A stretch of DNA of 64,000 nucleotides from an uncultured Bacteroidales bacterium (GCA_934725015.1 CAKVAS010000002.1:248001-312000); one strand, 5' to 3'; shown: positions 7,848-17,251, numbered from the stretch's first letter. A program made the numbers and translations. Notes: a model not told the origin generated them from the letters alone.

Positions 7848-8708
7848 ATGAAGATAAGGATAACATTGGCGCTGTTGCTGCTCGGAAGCGTCGCATTCGC
7901 GCAGAATGCGACGGAGGGCGGACAGCCGGAGAGGAAGGTGGAGGTCGTGTCATGGACTCTGACCCCGATGGACGGAAGCCGTGTGGGCGCCAAGTCACCA
8001 TCGACGGACAACGTGAAGGAATGCCTCGGCGAGATAAGGCACGGAAAATACTATGCCCCGAACGGAAGGGTATATGGACGCCGCACCGCGACCTATAAGG
8101 CGGCAAAGAAGCTGCTCGCCGTGCAGCCTACCATGGCTCCGGTGAAGGTCGTTGTGGGACGCAGTACCAGGGAAATGACCGTGGAATATCCTGAATCCGA
8201 ACTCTCCGACTGGTTCATAGACAACATTATGGAGGCCGTCGCCAAGGTGTCCGGGAAGAAAGTTGACTTCGGCGTCGGCAATTTCGGAGGAATCCGCTGC
8301 TCCATGCCGCAGGGGGATATAATCCTTGACGACCTTATGTCCATGTTTCCGTTCAGGAACCAGATTGTCTATCTCGAACTTCCGGGCAGTGAAATCCGCT
8401 CCATACTCGATTCCATGGCGGCCGGGCGATTTCAGGTTCTCGGGGGATGCAGGGTGGTCGCGGAAAACGGAAAAATCGTCTCTGCGGAAATCGGGGGCGA
8501 GCCGCTCGACGACTCCAGATGGTACGGCGTCGCGACGATTTCATTCCTGCTTGAAGGCGGCGACGGGCTCTACCTCGCGCGCAATTCCCGCAACATGACG
8601 GTCTATGACATCGACATCATAGACATAATCCTCGAAAAGGTGAAGTCGCTGACGGACGCGGGCAAGCCGATTGAGTATCAGAAGGACGGACGGGTCGTAA
8701 TCAAATAG
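7848..8708 (+). CDS. 5'-nucleotidase C-terminal domain protein (exported)
   Basis: The 286-residue protein begins with a signal peptide (MKIRITLALLLLGSVAFAQ) and carries a 5_nucleotid_C-type domain: VDFGVGNFGGIRCSMPQGDI, LPGSEIRSILD and FLLEGGDGL. In UshA-type enzymes this domain binds the nucleotide and lies behind the metallophosphatase domain. Here it is a separate gene placed before it. The two gene products would have to work together in the periplasm or at the outer membrane. Confidence 0.85.
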   Translation: MKIRITLALLLLGSVAFAQNATEGGQPERKVEVVSWTLTPMDGSRVGAKSPSTDNVKECLGEIRHGKYYAPNGRVYGRRTATYKAAKKLLAVQPTMAPVKVVVGRSTREMTVEYPESELSDWFIDNIMEAVAKVSGKKVDFGVGNFGGIRCSMPQGDIILDDLMSMFPFRNQIVYLELPGSEIRSILDSMAAGRFQVLGGCRVVAENGKIVSAEIGGEPLDDSRWYGVATISFLLEGGDGLYLARNSRNMTVYDIDIIDIILEKVKSLTDAGKPIEYQKDGRVVIK

Positions 8709-8715
8709 GGGGGAC

Positions 8716-9552
8716 ATGAGCATGAAAAGATTCGCATACATTATCATCGTCGCGCTTGCGTTTTCCTACAGCGCTTCCGCACAGAAACTTACGATACTTC
8801 ATCTGAACGACACCCACAGCCACATAGAGCCGGAGCGTGTCGGCTCCCTCGTCGGACAGGGCGGAACGCTCGAAAGGGCGGCCTACATCGACAGCGTGCG
8901 CACGGTCGACGGGAAGGGGAACGTTCTCCTGCTCCATGCCGGTGACTTCAGCCAGGGCTCGTCATATTTCACTCTTCTCCGGGGATTCGTGGAGGTGGAT
9001 TTGATGAATGCCCTCGGATTCGACGCGACGGCCATCGGAAACCACGAGTTCGACAACGGCATAGATGAACTTACCGCCCGTGTAAAGAAGATGAAGTTCC
9101 CGGTGGTCTGCGCGAACTACGACTTTTCTGAATTCGAGCTCGGGCGATATGTGAAGCCTTATGTAATCCTCCGTAGGGGCGGGCTGAAAATCGGCGTAAT
9201 CGGGCTGACCACGGACGTGCGTCCGGTCGTCGATGCCAAGATTGCACGGCAGCTGGAGTACCTCGACCCGGTGGAGATTACGAACCGCTATGCCGACATT
9301 CTCCGCAACGAGAAGAAATGCGACATGATTATATGCCTGACGCATCTCGGCTTCCAGAGCGAGAAGACCTTGATGGACAGGGAACTGGTCTCCGGAATAC
9401 ACGGTGTGGACCTTGTCGTGGGCGGGCATTCGCACACCTTTCTCAAGGAGATATGGTGGCAGAAGGATGCCGACGGAACGGAGGTTCCGATTGTGCAGAA
9501 CGGATGCTGGGGGCTGAACATGGGGAACATCAGAGTAGAAAAGCTCAAATGA
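8716..9552 (+). CDS. 5'-nucleotidase metallophosphatase domain protein (exported)
   Basis: The 278-residue protein has a signal peptide ending near SASAQ and all metal-binding motifs of the calcineurin-like nucleotidase fold: LNDTHSH (residues 30-36), HAGDFSQGS, GNHEFDNG, a His in ICLTHLG and GGHSHTF. It lacks the substrate-binding C-terminal domain, which is supplied by the gene 7 nt upstream. A second in-frame ATG at 8722 gives an equally good signal peptide. A strong bidirectional terminator follows. Confidence 0.88.
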   Translation: MSMKRFAYIIIVALAFSYSASAQKLTILHLNDTHSHIEPERVGSLVGQGGTLERAAYIDSVRTVDGKGNVLLLHAGDFSQGSSYFTLLRGFVEVDLMNALGFDATAIGNHEFDNGIDELTARVKKMKFPVVCANYDFSEFELGRYVKPYVILRRGGLKIGVIGLTTDVRPVVDAKIARQLEYLDPVEITNRYADILRNEKKCDMIICLTHLGFQSEKTLMDRELVSGIHGVDLVVGGHSHTFLKEIWWQKDADGTEVPIVQNGCWGLNMGNIRVEKLK

Positions 9553-9581
9553 TACACGGACTAATGCGGTCATACATCTGA

Positions 9582-9614
9582 AAAGGCCGGTCGAAGGAAA
9601 CTCGACCGGCCTTT
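9582..9614. terminator. Bidirectional rho-independent terminator
   Basis: AAAGGCCGGTCGA (9582-9594) and TCGACCGGCCTTT (9602-9614) form a perfect 13-bp stem with a 7-nt loop. It lies between two convergent genes and is flanked by A/T runs in both senses. Confidence 0.92.
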
Positions 9615-9640
9615 CTCCATAAGAATGCGAATGCGCCGCT

Positions 9641-11479
9641 CTACTCGACAGCCTTGATTGCGGTAATCATAGTGTTGAGATACTTTACGTCAGAGCCGCT
9701 CACTCCGATTGCATAGCCGACTACCTCGACCTTGGTGCCGTTCTCGAAGTTCTTCAGACCGAATGAGCTGTCAGGGTAGGCTACCGAGCCCTGCACATCC
9801 GTTCCTTCGACAATGACGTTGTTATGCCACTGCCAGTATTGGTCTTGTGTGGATTTCATCGTGCCGGAATACTTGACATATTTGATGCATGGCTTTGCTG
9901 CATAGCCGTCAAACTCGGCGGCGGTGAACACTTCCGGCTCCGGATGCTTCACGTCCTCCGTCCCGTTGACGGTAATGACTGAAGATTCCCCGAACTGGTT
10001 GAGACCTCCGTATGTCGCAATGGTGCCTTCAACCGTGACGAGATTTCCGGCCACCATCCCGTGCTTTTTCTTGAACACCAGAATTGTTCCTGTTTCGTCC
10101 TGGACAAGGAAGCCCTTGGTGTGGGTGCAGACAACCTTGCCGTTTATTTTGAACATTTTGCCAATTTCTGCCTTTGTCGCCTCTGCAACGGTGATGAGCG
10201 GAGTCTCGACAACTTTTCCGAACTCAATGACCTGACCGCCCTCTCCTTCCGTAAGGAGAACGTCGTCAATCCTGTTCACGCTGCTGAGTTTTGCCTCGAA
10301 CTTGATGTAGAGGGTCTTTGTCCCTTCCGGCAGCGTGAAATCGGCGACGGCGCGCCTCCAGTTGCCTTCAACGTCAGCGACGCCTGCAAAATCATAATCA
10401 ATTGCCGGCGACCAGGTCTCTCCATCCTCGGAAAGCGTAACGACGAAGTCAGATGTGTAGAAGGTGTTCTGCGCCCCTTGGCTATATCTCTGAGCGCCGA
10501 ACGAAAGCCTGAGCTTAGTCCCCGGCAGGGCTATGTTCCGGATAGTGAAGTAGTTGGGAACCGTACTGAAGAGGAGGTTGTTTTTTCCTGAACCGTCATA
10601 TTGTGAAAGGCTGCCCTTCGATGACTGGTTGGTGCGGGGAGAGATGCTCTTGAAATCGTATGTTACATCCGCGGCTCCGCTTCCTTTCTCGTTCTTCCAT
10701 CCGTCGAACTGCTCGCAGAACGGCCATCCCTTGCTTGTCTGGTATTTCTCCGCGTCCTGAACCGCTATTTCCTTGTCGAAGGAGTTGAAGTATATTGCGC
10801 CCTCCGGAACCGTCTCCTCAAATTCTCCGCCATCCTTTATGCTGACCGGCACCATGTAGAGGTAGGTCTTGTAGGAACCGAACAGCCATCCTTCGACGGA
10901 GACGGTGTGCATATGGTACTTTGCCTTGAATTCGTCGCTCATGTAGTCGAGGCTTCCGATTACTGAAGTCCCGTCAATCTCGACGTTCACATAGTTCCCC
11001 GCGACCATAACCGTTCCGTCAAGTGTGACATACTTGATTTCGGGGGCTTTCATATAGGCCTCGATTTCAACTGCGGTGAACTTCGACGGTTCCGGCTGGC
11101 TTACGCTTTTTTCTCCGGTTTTTTCGATTGTGCAGCCCTTGCCGAACTGGACAAGCCCGTTACGGCTCTCTGTCGTTCCCTTTATCGTGACGACATCACC
11201 GACTTTCATACCATGGGGCTCCCCGTAGAAAGCATAGATTTCCGCCTCTTTTTTCCGGAGCACCATGCCCTGAAGATTTGAAGCGACGACTGTCGCGTTC
11301 CCGACTTCAAACTCGCTGCCGACCTCGGCCGCAAGCACATCTTCGATAGTGGCCGTCGTGTCCGGCTCTTCCGGCTGTACAGTCTCGGCGTTTTTTTCCG
11401 CACACGCGTTAAGAGAGAATCCGAGGGCAACGCACACGACAAAGCCGAGGATTCTTTTCCCAAAAGTTTTTTGTAACAT
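9641..11479 (-). CDS. Surface lipoprotein with repeated OB-fold-like domains
   Basis: The 612-residue protein has a lipoprotein signal peptide (lipobox LNAC, Cys at about residue 26). Three related OB-like modules can be seen: about 45-115 (MKVGDVVTIKGTTESRNGLVQFG), about 120-215, and two near the C-terminus (GNLVTVEGTIATYGGLNQFG). A jelly-roll-like segment (about 225-415, starting AIYFNSFDKEIA) is inserted between them and ends in RIDDVLLTEG, a pattern of choice-of-anchor/carbohydrate-binding domains. It probably sits on the cell surface. Substrate and function are unknown. Confidence 0.7.
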   Translation of the reverse strand: MLQKTFGKRILGFVVCVALGFSLNACAEKNAETVQPEEPDTTATIEDVLAAEVGSEFEVGNATVVASNLQGMVLRKKEAEIYAFYGEPHGMKVGDVVTIKGTTESRNGLVQFGKGCTIEKTGEKSVSQPEPSKFTAVEIEAYMKAPEIKYVTLDGTVMVAGNYVNVEIDGTSVIGSLDYMSDEFKAKYHMHTVSVEGWLFGSYKTYLYMVPVSIKDGGEFEETVPEGAIYFNSFDKEIAVQDAEKYQTSKGWPFCEQFDGWKNEKGSGAADVTYDFKSISPRTNQSSKGSLSQYDGSGKNNLLFSTVPNYFTIRNIALPGTKLRLSFGAQRYSQGAQNTFYTSDFVVTLSEDGETWSPAIDYDFAGVADVEGNWRRAVADFTLPEGTKTLYIKFEAKLSSVNRIDDVLLTEGEGGQVIEFGKVVETPLITVAEATKAEIGKMFKINGKVVCTHTKGFLVQDETGTILVFKKKHGMVAGNLVTVEGTIATYGGLNQFGESSVITVNGTEDVKHPEPEVFTAAEFDGYAAKPCIKYVKYSGTMKSTQDQYWQWHNNVIVEGTDVQGSVAYPDSSFGLKNFENGTKVEVVGYAIGVSGSDVKYLNTMITAIKAVE

Positions 11480-11586
11480 AAAATATTGATTTAGAGTTGT
11501 ATGTTTATCATTTACCCGGAACAGCCATCATAGATTCAGTCCCGGTAAACATCGCTGCGGAGAAGCCCGCCATTCGTTACGGAGCG

Positions 11587-11617
11587 CAAAGATAATTCAA
11601 ATCATAGCCATAACCAA
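11587..11617 (-). promoter_or_regulatory. Promoter of the OB-fold lipoprotein gene
   Basis: On the minus strand TTG (11615-11617) is followed after 20 nt by TATCTTTG (11594-11587), a good Bacteroidetes sigma-factor promoter. It gives a leader of about 100 nt. Confidence 0.7.
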
Positions 11618-11638
11618 CAGTTGCTGAAAGAAGTTTTC

Positions 11639-11669
11639 TTGTTTTTCTTGTTGCAAAGAACTAAATTTG
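11639..11669 (+). promoter_or_regulatory. Promoter of the C1-type peptidase gene
   Basis: TTG (11639-11641), a 20-nt gap and TAAATTTG (11662-11669) precede the peptidase start at 11724 and imply a leader of about 48 nt. It is back-to-back with the minus-strand promoter at 11587-11617. Confidence 0.7.
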
Positions 11670-11723
11670 CAGACTTTTGGCGGATGCCTGTGTTTTTGAA
11701 AAACAATAAAGCGATATTATATT

Positions 11724-12902
11724 ATGAAGAAGTTTATCATTGCGGCTGCGGCCATTGCTTTCGGACTTTGTTCCCTCGCGCAGGCGCAGGACAAGCCGAA
11801 GGAGGACGGGTATGTGTTCACGACTGTGAAGGAAAACCCGATTACGAGCATCAAGAACCAGTACCGTTCCGGAACCTGCTGGTGTTTTTCCGCACTTTCT
11901 TTCGTGGAATCGGAAATTATTCGCCAGAAGGGCGTCGAGACCGATTTGTCCGAAATGTTCGTGGTCAACAGGGCCTACTATGACAGGGGCATCAAGTATG
12001 TACGTCTGGACGGGAAGATGGGATTTTCCGCAGGCAGTTCCTTCGGAGACGTCTTTGAGGTCATACGCGAGTACGGAATCGTTCCCCAGTCCGTCTATTC
12101 GGGGATGAACTACGGAACAGAGCTTCCTGTGCAGGCCGAGATGGACGCGGCTCTCGCCGGCTTCATCAACGCCATCGTCGAGAACCCGAACAAGACGCTC
12201 TCAACGGCATGGAAAAACGCCTACAACGGCATACTCAGCGCCTATCTCGGCGAACTCCCGACGGAATTTACCGTAGATGGCAAGACATACACTCCGGAGT
12301 CCTACAGGGACTGTCTCGGAATCAATGTCGATGACTACATCAACCTCACCTCATTCACACATCATCCGTTCTACAGGCCTTTCGTGATTGAGGTCTGCGA
12401 CAACTGGAGATGGGGCACGGCCTACAACCTTCCTATAGACGAGCTCATGGAGGTCATGTACAACGCCATAGACAAGGGATTCACCATCGCATGGGGAGCC
12501 GACGTGAGCGAGAAGGGCTTCACGCGCAACGGAACGGCGGTCGTCCCGGATGTTGACGCCGCCCCTACGGCAGGCTCCGACCAGGAGCACTGGATTGGCA
12601 AGTCGGACGAGAAGCCGGCTGAGGCCGTCTCCGCTGAGGAGAAGAAGATTACTCAGGAGATGCGTCAGATTGCCTACGACAACAAACAGACTACCGACGA
12701 CCACGGAATGCAGATTTATGGTCTCGCCAAGGATCAGAACGGCAACCCGTTCTTCATCGTGAAGAACTCATGGGGAGAGGCCGGGGCATACAAGGGCATC
12801 TGGTATGCTTCCGACGCCTATGTCCGCTACAAGACTCTGAATGTCGTGGTTCACAAGGACGCGCTTCCTAAGTCGATAAGGAAGAAGCTCGGCATTAAAT
12901 AA
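11724..12902 (+). CDS. Exported C1-family (bleomycin-hydrolase-like) cysteine peptidase
   Basis: The 392-residue protein has a signal peptide (cut near AQAQ) and a papain/bleomycin-hydrolase catalytic set: oxyanion Gln46 in NQYRSG, catalytic Cys52 in SGTCWCFS, His in DDHGMQI and Asn in VKNSWGEAG. The length and the large insert between Cys and His fit the C1B aminopeptidase C group, which in Bacteroidetes is often exported. It probably trims peptides in the periplasm. Its own promoter lies at 11639-11669. Confidence 0.88.
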   Translation: MKKFIIAAAAIAFGLCSLAQAQDKPKEDGYVFTTVKENPITSIKNQYRSGTCWCFSALSFVESEIIRQKGVETDLSEMFVVNRAYYDRGIKYVRLDGKMGFSAGSSFGDVFEVIREYGIVPQSVYSGMNYGTELPVQAEMDAALAGFINAIVENPNKTLSTAWKNAYNGILSAYLGELPTEFTVDGKTYTPESYRDCLGINVDDYINLTSFTHHPFYRPFVIEVCDNWRWGTAYNLPIDELMEVMYNAIDKGFTIAWGADVSEKGFTRNGTAVVPDVDAAPTAGSDQEHWIGKSDEKPAEAVSAEEKKITQEMRQIAYDNKQTTDDHGMQIYGLAKDQNGNPFFIVKNSWGEAGAYKGIWYASDAYVRYKTLNVVVHKDALPKSIRKKLGIK

Positions 12903-12928
12903 GTGCCTGTTTTTCAGGAGATAAGCTT

Positions 12929-13708
12929 ATGAAATGCATTATCAGGCATATCCCCAATACCATCACGTCAATGAACTTGCTCTGTGGTGTGCTGGGGGTT
13001 TTGTCGTGTCTGGAGGGAGACATTCCGACGGCGTTCTATCTGATGCTCGCCGCATCGGTGTTCGATTTCTGCGACGGACTCGCGGCGAGGGCGCTTCACG
13101 CGTATTCCCCGATGGGAAAGGAACTCGACTCGCTCGCGGACATGGTCAGTTTCGGCGTGCTGCCGTCTGTTATGGCCGTTTGCTTCGCGCAGCGTTCTTT
13201 CGTTGACTTTTCTTCTGAGGTTCCGGTCGCTCTGCGCCTGTGCGTCGTGTGCTCACCCGTGATTGTGGCCGTATTTTCGGGACTGAGGCTCGCAAAGTTC
13301 AACATCGACGAGCGGCAGGGTGAGAATTTCATCGGGCTTGCAACTCCGGCGAGCGCGGTTTTGCTCGCATCGCTTGTCTGCTTCGCTATTAAGTCCGACA
13401 GTGCGGCGGCCGCGTGGCTGTCCGGATGGCGTACCGTCAGATGGCTGCTCCCGTTGCTCTCACTTGCCCTTTCCGCTCTGCTGGTGAGCGAAATCCCGAT
13501 GTTCGCTATGAAAATCAAGAAGGGGAGGAGCCTTGTCGAGGGCGTCTATGGTCGTCTGAGAATCGCCTTTTTTGCGGGAGCTGCGCTCATCGTCGTGCTC
13601 GTGGCGGTTTTCAGAATGCACTTCTCGCTCGCGTTCTGCCTCATTTTTCTCTATTACATCATTCTTAATGTCGCGGCGCTGCCGTTCGCTTCGGGGAAAA
13701 ATAAATGA
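12929..13708 (+). CDS. pssA: CDP-diacylglycerol-serine O-phosphatidyltransferase
   Basis: This 259-residue membrane enzyme carries the CDP-alcohol phosphotransferase motif: DGLAAR, then G, D and D in MGKELDSLADMVSFG (about residues 49-75). Several hydrophobic helices follow. It makes phosphatidylserine, the precursor of phosphatidylethanolamine. The last four bases overlap the ATG of the next gene, suggesting translational coupling. Confidence 0.9.
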   Translation: MKCIIRHIPNTITSMNLLCGVLGVLSCLEGDIPTAFYLMLAASVFDFCDGLAARALHAYSPMGKELDSLADMVSFGVLPSVMAVCFAQRSFVDFSSEVPVALRLCVVCSPVIVAVFSGLRLAKFNIDERQGENFIGLATPASAVLLASLVCFAIKSDSAAAAWLSGWRTVRWLLPLLSLALSALLVSEIPMFAMKIKKGRSLVEGVYGRLRIAFFAGAALIVVLVAVFRMHFSLAFCLIFLYYIILNVAALPFASGKNK

Positions 13709-14958
13709 GACGGCTGATTGTCATATCGTTTCTGGCTTTTGTAATTGTACTGAGTTCCTGTGAGAGAAACAATAAAGTTCCCGAGCCGTATCTGCCTCTT
13801 GTGAAGCAGGCTCTCACAGACACAAGCTCTGTGGCATGGCATCTTCTTGACGGATATGAGCCGGACAGCATCACCGGCAGCATAGGCCTCATCGGTGACT
13901 TTGAACCGCTTTGCAGCCTTGTTTCCGAGTTCCTCAGCTCCGACCGCTTCGACAACATTGACGGTCGGGGGATTCCGGACGAACTTCATGATTTTGCCGG
14001 AGAGACGCTTTCTCCGGTGTTTGACGTGGCAAACGCTCCGTATGACGGCTATATCGACTCCGAGAACATACCGGCAATGCGCGAGGCGGCCGTCAGCATG
14101 GCTCTCGCCTCTCTTGGCAGCGTCAGCTATTCCAACACCTTTGACGAGGTGCTTACAGCCGCGAGGATTCCCGCCAAGGTACTTATCGTCGGCTCTCCCT
14201 ATCTCTGCCGTTACGCGATGAGGGACATCGACACCATGCTTGTTTCCAAGGGGAAGGACATTCCGGTGCTGTCGCTCACGGACGAGATGTTCCGCCGTGC
14301 AGGCGAGCGTCATCCTGACGGAGTGATAGCCGTGCTCGCTGATGCACGGGAACTGGGATATGGATTGTATAGGGACGTATATGAAAGAGTCAGCCGTGGC
14401 TCTGAGCATTTCCCGGCTTATGTCGAGCACGCCGATTCCGGACAGAATTCGAGGACTTCCTTCACGGCCTTTCTTGACAGTTACATCACTTCCGGGGCAA
14501 CGGAAAAGATTTCCGCCGTGCTTGTGGGCACGTCTTCGGATTCGCTTAATGTCCGTGACCTGTCCGAGGCTCTTGAGCAGATTCTGACCTCGCAGGGGCT
14601 CGACATGGAGAATTATCGTTCGGTGCTTGCTGATGACTTCGAATTCATCAGCGGTGAAGACGCGGTCATCCGGGCGTGCTACCGCGTTCTAAGGCAAAAG
14701 AATCTTTTTACGCACAGGATTGCCTATCCGTCAGTAAGGGCTTTTGTAACAGTGCCTTCAGCGGGCGCTCCTCTTGAAAATACGGATTTCGGCGGCTCCC
14801 TTGCCTCAAGGTTCAAGTACAACCATTCCGCTGACGCCTCCATGCAGATTACGCGTGTGGTTCCGTTGAGCCGGCTTTATTTGGGCGGGGAGCGGCTTGA
14901 TGAAGTCAATCGTCTGGTCGCACCCGTGATACTGAATATGGAGAGGCTGACGGAGTGA
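13705..14958 (+). CDS. Lipoprotein of unknown function
   Basis: The 417-residue protein starts with a lipoprotein signal peptide (VIVLSSC, Cys19). The rest is soluble and has no motif that I recognise. The middle (about 140-320) shows alternating beta-alpha character, with IPAKVLIVGSPYL and ISAVLVGTSS as possible core strands, which recalls a periplasmic binding-protein-like fold, but this is a guess. It overlaps pssA by 4 nt. Confidence 0.65.
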   Translation: MRRLIVISFLAFVIVLSSCERNNKVPEPYLPLVKQALTDTSSVAWHLLDGYEPDSITGSIGLIGDFEPLCSLVSEFLSSDRFDNIDGRGIPDELHDFAGETLSPVFDVANAPYDGYIDSENIPAMREAAVSMALASLGSVSYSNTFDEVLTAARIPAKVLIVGSPYLCRYAMRDIDTMLVSKGKDIPVLSLTDEMFRRAGERHPDGVIAVLADARELGYGLYRDVYERVSRGSEHFPAYVEHADSGQNSRTSFTAFLDSYITSGATEKISAVLVGTSSDSLNVRDLSEALEQILTSQGLDMENYRSVLADDFEFISGEDAVIRACYRVLRQKNLFTHRIAYPSVRAFVTVPSAGAPLENTDFGGSLASRFKYNHSADASMQITRVVPLSRLYLGGERLDEVNRLVAPVILNMERLTE

Positions 14959-15032
14959 TGTGCCTGTTATGTTTATGTGAAAGCCCTGTGGATGTAGGTA
15001 TGGGGCTGTAGGTATAAAGAGGCTGTAAGTTA

Positions 15033-15040
15033 TAAATTTG
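15033..15040 (+). promoter_or_regulatory. -7-like box TAAATTTG before the exonuclease gene
   Basis: TAAATTTG ends two bases before the first possible start codon of the exonuclease gene. If it is used, the transcript would begin at or just after the start codon and be leaderless. No clear TTG stands at the right distance upstream. Confidence 0.35.
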
Positions 15041-15042
15041 AA

Positions 15043-15729
15043 TTGTCAGTGTTAAACGAAAATCATTTCATAGAGAATATAACACAGGAGGATATTGACA
15101 GGCTTCCTGTCGCGTCGTTTCCCGGCGAGATTACGGTGATAGACTCCTTTTCGGAAGATTTCAGCCGAGCGATACGCTATCTGAAAAGGCAGCGGATTCT
15201 CGGCTTCGACACGGAGACCAAGCCGTGCTTCACGCCTCACTCACCTCATCCCGGCGTTGCCCTGCTGCAGTTGTCGGGAGGGGGAAAGGCTTTCCTTTTC
15301 AGGGTTAAGGCGCTCGGGATGAAGCGGGCGCTGTGCAACATTCTTGCGAACCCTAACATAGTCAAGGTCGGGGCGGCCACAGCGGATGACGTGAAGGGAC
15401 TTCAGAGATATGCCCGTTTCAAGCCCGAATCCTTCGTGGATTTGCAGAAGATAGTTCCGGAATGGGGAATAAGGGACAAGAGCGTGAAGAAAATGGCCGC
15501 GATAATCCTCGGCGTCAAGATTTCGAAGACTCAGCAGCTTTCCAACTGGGAGGCGGAGACTCTCTCGGAACCTCAGATGAAATATGCGGCTACGGATGCA
15601 TGGGTATGCCGCGAAATGTACATGAGACTAAAGAACACAGAACTGAGGCCGCTCGAGCCGGCTACCGTTGTGTTCAAGAAGGATGTCATCTCCGTTGAAG
15701 TCGCGTCCGTTGTCCCGAAAGAGATATAA
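15043..15729 (+). CDS. DEDD-type 3'-5' exonuclease
   Basis: The protein (about 226-228 residues) has the RNase D/WRN-like exonuclease fold: Exo I FDTETK (Asp56, Glu58), Exo II around VGAATADDVKGL and Exo III YAATDAW, which is the DEDDy pattern. No HRDC domain follows, so it is a stand-alone nuclease. No ATG exists near the N-terminus; start candidates are TTG at 15043 and GTG at 15049. Confidence 0.85.
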   Translation: MSVLNENHFIENITQEDIDRLPVASFPGEITVIDSFSEDFSRAIRYLKRQRILGFDTETKPCFTPHSPHPGVALLQLSGGGKAFLFRVKALGMKRALCNILANPNIVKVGAATADDVKGLQRYARFKPESFVDLQKIVPEWGIRDKSVKKMAAIILGVKISKTQQLSNWEAETLSEPQMKYAATDAWVCREMYMRLKNTELRPLEPATVVFKKDVISVEVASVVPKEI

Positions 15730-15814
15730 TGGACGGAGATAAAATAGAATTTGTGGTCTCCGTGGTCTGTGAGAATGGACGGTGTGGGGCTAATTATTTG
15801 AATGTTAGGAATAT

Positions 15815-17068
15815 ATGGTGAAAGTTATATTGCGCAGGGGGCGTGACGAGTCGGTTCGCCGTTTCCATCCATGGGTCTTTTCCGGCTCAATAGCACAGAT
15901 TCAGGGAACTCCGGAGGAAGGCGACCTTGTTGCCGTCCATGCGGCTGACGGGACTTTTCTGGCCTGCGGGCACTATCAGATAGGCTCCATAGCCGTCCGC
16001 ATCCTGAGCTTTGATTCGGATGTTCTCGCGCCGGACTTCTGGGAGACGATGATTCGCCGGGCGCTCGCTGTGCGCGTTGCCGCCGCTCTTGCGACTGTTC
16101 CGGGGGCAGCGGACTCTAAAGAAGAAAACTCTTCCCGTCCCGAAGGCGGCACCACGAACTGCTACCGCCTTGTTCACGGGGAGGGGGACAACCTTCCGGG
16201 GCTAATCATAGACTGGTACGACGGGGTCTGCGTCATGCAGGCTCATTCCGTCGGGATGTTCCGTGCGAGGAAACAGATTTGTTCCGCATTGCAGGCGGTC
16301 TATGGGGATTCGCTCAAGGCCGTCTATGACAAGAGTTCCGGCACGGCTCCGTTCAAGGCCGGACTGGAGCTGATTGACGGCTATATGTTCAGAAAGGACG
16401 GTTTCCGCGACGACGAGCAGGTCGTGCTCGAAAACGGACACCGCTTCATAGTTAATTGGACGGACGGACAGAAGACCGGATTTTTCCTCGATCAGAGGGA
16501 GAACCGCTCTCTGGTCGAGCGCTATGCCGCCGGTCGTAAGGTGCTCAACCTTTTCTGCTACACGGGAGGATTCTCGGTGTATGCCCTTTCCGGGGGCGCC
16601 GTTCATGTCGATTCCGTCGATAGCTCGGCACGCGCGATGGAGCTTGTGGAAAAGAACGTCGTTCTGAACGGTTTCAGCACCGGCGGCGAAACCGCGCAGC
16701 ATTGCGGCCTGTGCTGTGATGCCATCGACTATGTGAAGAGCATTCCGGAGGGCAAGTATGACATGATAATCGTCGATCCTCCGGCGTTTGCCAAGCATAG
16801 GGGAGCGCGTGACAACGCCCTGCGCGCCTACCAGAGGCTCAACGCCGCGGCCATCTCGAAAGTCGCTTCCGGAGGGCTCGTGTTCACCTACAGCTGCTCT
16901 CAGGTCGTTGATAAGGAGGCGTTTGCCCTTGCCGTCTTTTCCGCCGCCGCCCGGACCGGCCGCAGCGTCCGCATCCTCGACCGCCTGAACCAGCCTGCCG
17001 ACCACGCCGTGAACATCTACCATCCGGAAGGGGAGTACCTTAAGGGACTGCTGCTGTATGTGGAGTAG
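15815..17068 (+). CDS. rlmI: Class I 23S rRNA (cytosine) methyltransferase, RlmI-like
   Basis: The 417-residue protein has an N-terminal PUA domain (ILRRGRDESVRRFHPWVFSG, about residues 5-75), a middle domain with VYDKSSG and a SAM-binding domain with LNLFCYTGGFSVYAL. The catalytic region has VDPPAFAKH and the Cys in TYSCSQVV. This matches RlmI (m5C1962 of 23S rRNA). A stretch of about 20 residues near 100-125 (SKEENSSRPEGG) looks like an insert. Confidence 0.87.
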   Translation: MVKVILRRGRDESVRRFHPWVFSGSIAQIQGTPEEGDLVAVHAADGTFLACGHYQIGSIAVRILSFDSDVLAPDFWETMIRRALAVRVAAALATVPGAADSKEENSSRPEGGTTNCYRLVHGEGDNLPGLIIDWYDGVCVMQAHSVGMFRARKQICSALQAVYGDSLKAVYDKSSGTAPFKAGLELIDGYMFRKDGFRDDEQVVLENGHRFIVNWTDGQKTGFFLDQRENRSLVERYAAGRKVLNLFCYTGGFSVYALSGGAVHVDSVDSSARAMELVEKNVVLNGFSTGGETAQHCGLCCDAIDYVKSIPEGKYDMIIVDPPAFAKHRGARDNALRAYQRLNAAAISKVASGGLVFTYSCSQVVDKEAFALAVFSAAARTGRSVRILDRLNQPADHAVNIYHPEGEYLKGLLLYVE

Positions 17069-17100
17069 CGAAAAAAATCCCGGCAAAATCAAGAAAAATT

Positions 17101-17130
17101 TTGATTGGAGAAAAATTATTTCTACCTTTG
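17101..17130 (+). promoter_or_regulatory. Promoter of tRNA-Cys
   Basis: TTG (17101-17103), a 19-nt gap and TACCTTTG (17123-17130) match the Bacteroidetes consensus. The tRNA begins 17 nt behind the -7 box. Confidence 0.85.
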
Positions 17131-17147
17131 TACTCCCGATGGGAAAT

Positions 17148-17218
17148 GGTGCTATGGCCGAGGGGCTAGGCACAGGTCTGCAAAACCTGCTACAGCAGTT
17201 CGAATCTGCTTGGCACCT
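17148..17218 (+). tRNA. tRNA-Cys (anticodon GCA)
   Basis: A full cloverleaf is readable: acceptor GGTGCTA pairs with TGGCACC (one G-T pair), the D-arm GCC/GGC, the anticodon stem CAGGT/ACCTG with loop CTGCAAA (anticodon GCA at 17180-17182), and the T-arm GCAG-TTCGAAT-CTGC. The discriminator is U73, as in other tRNA-Cys. CCA is not encoded. Confidence 0.96.
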
Positions 17219-17251
17219 CATCATTCATAAAATTATAGTTTTTGATTTCAG

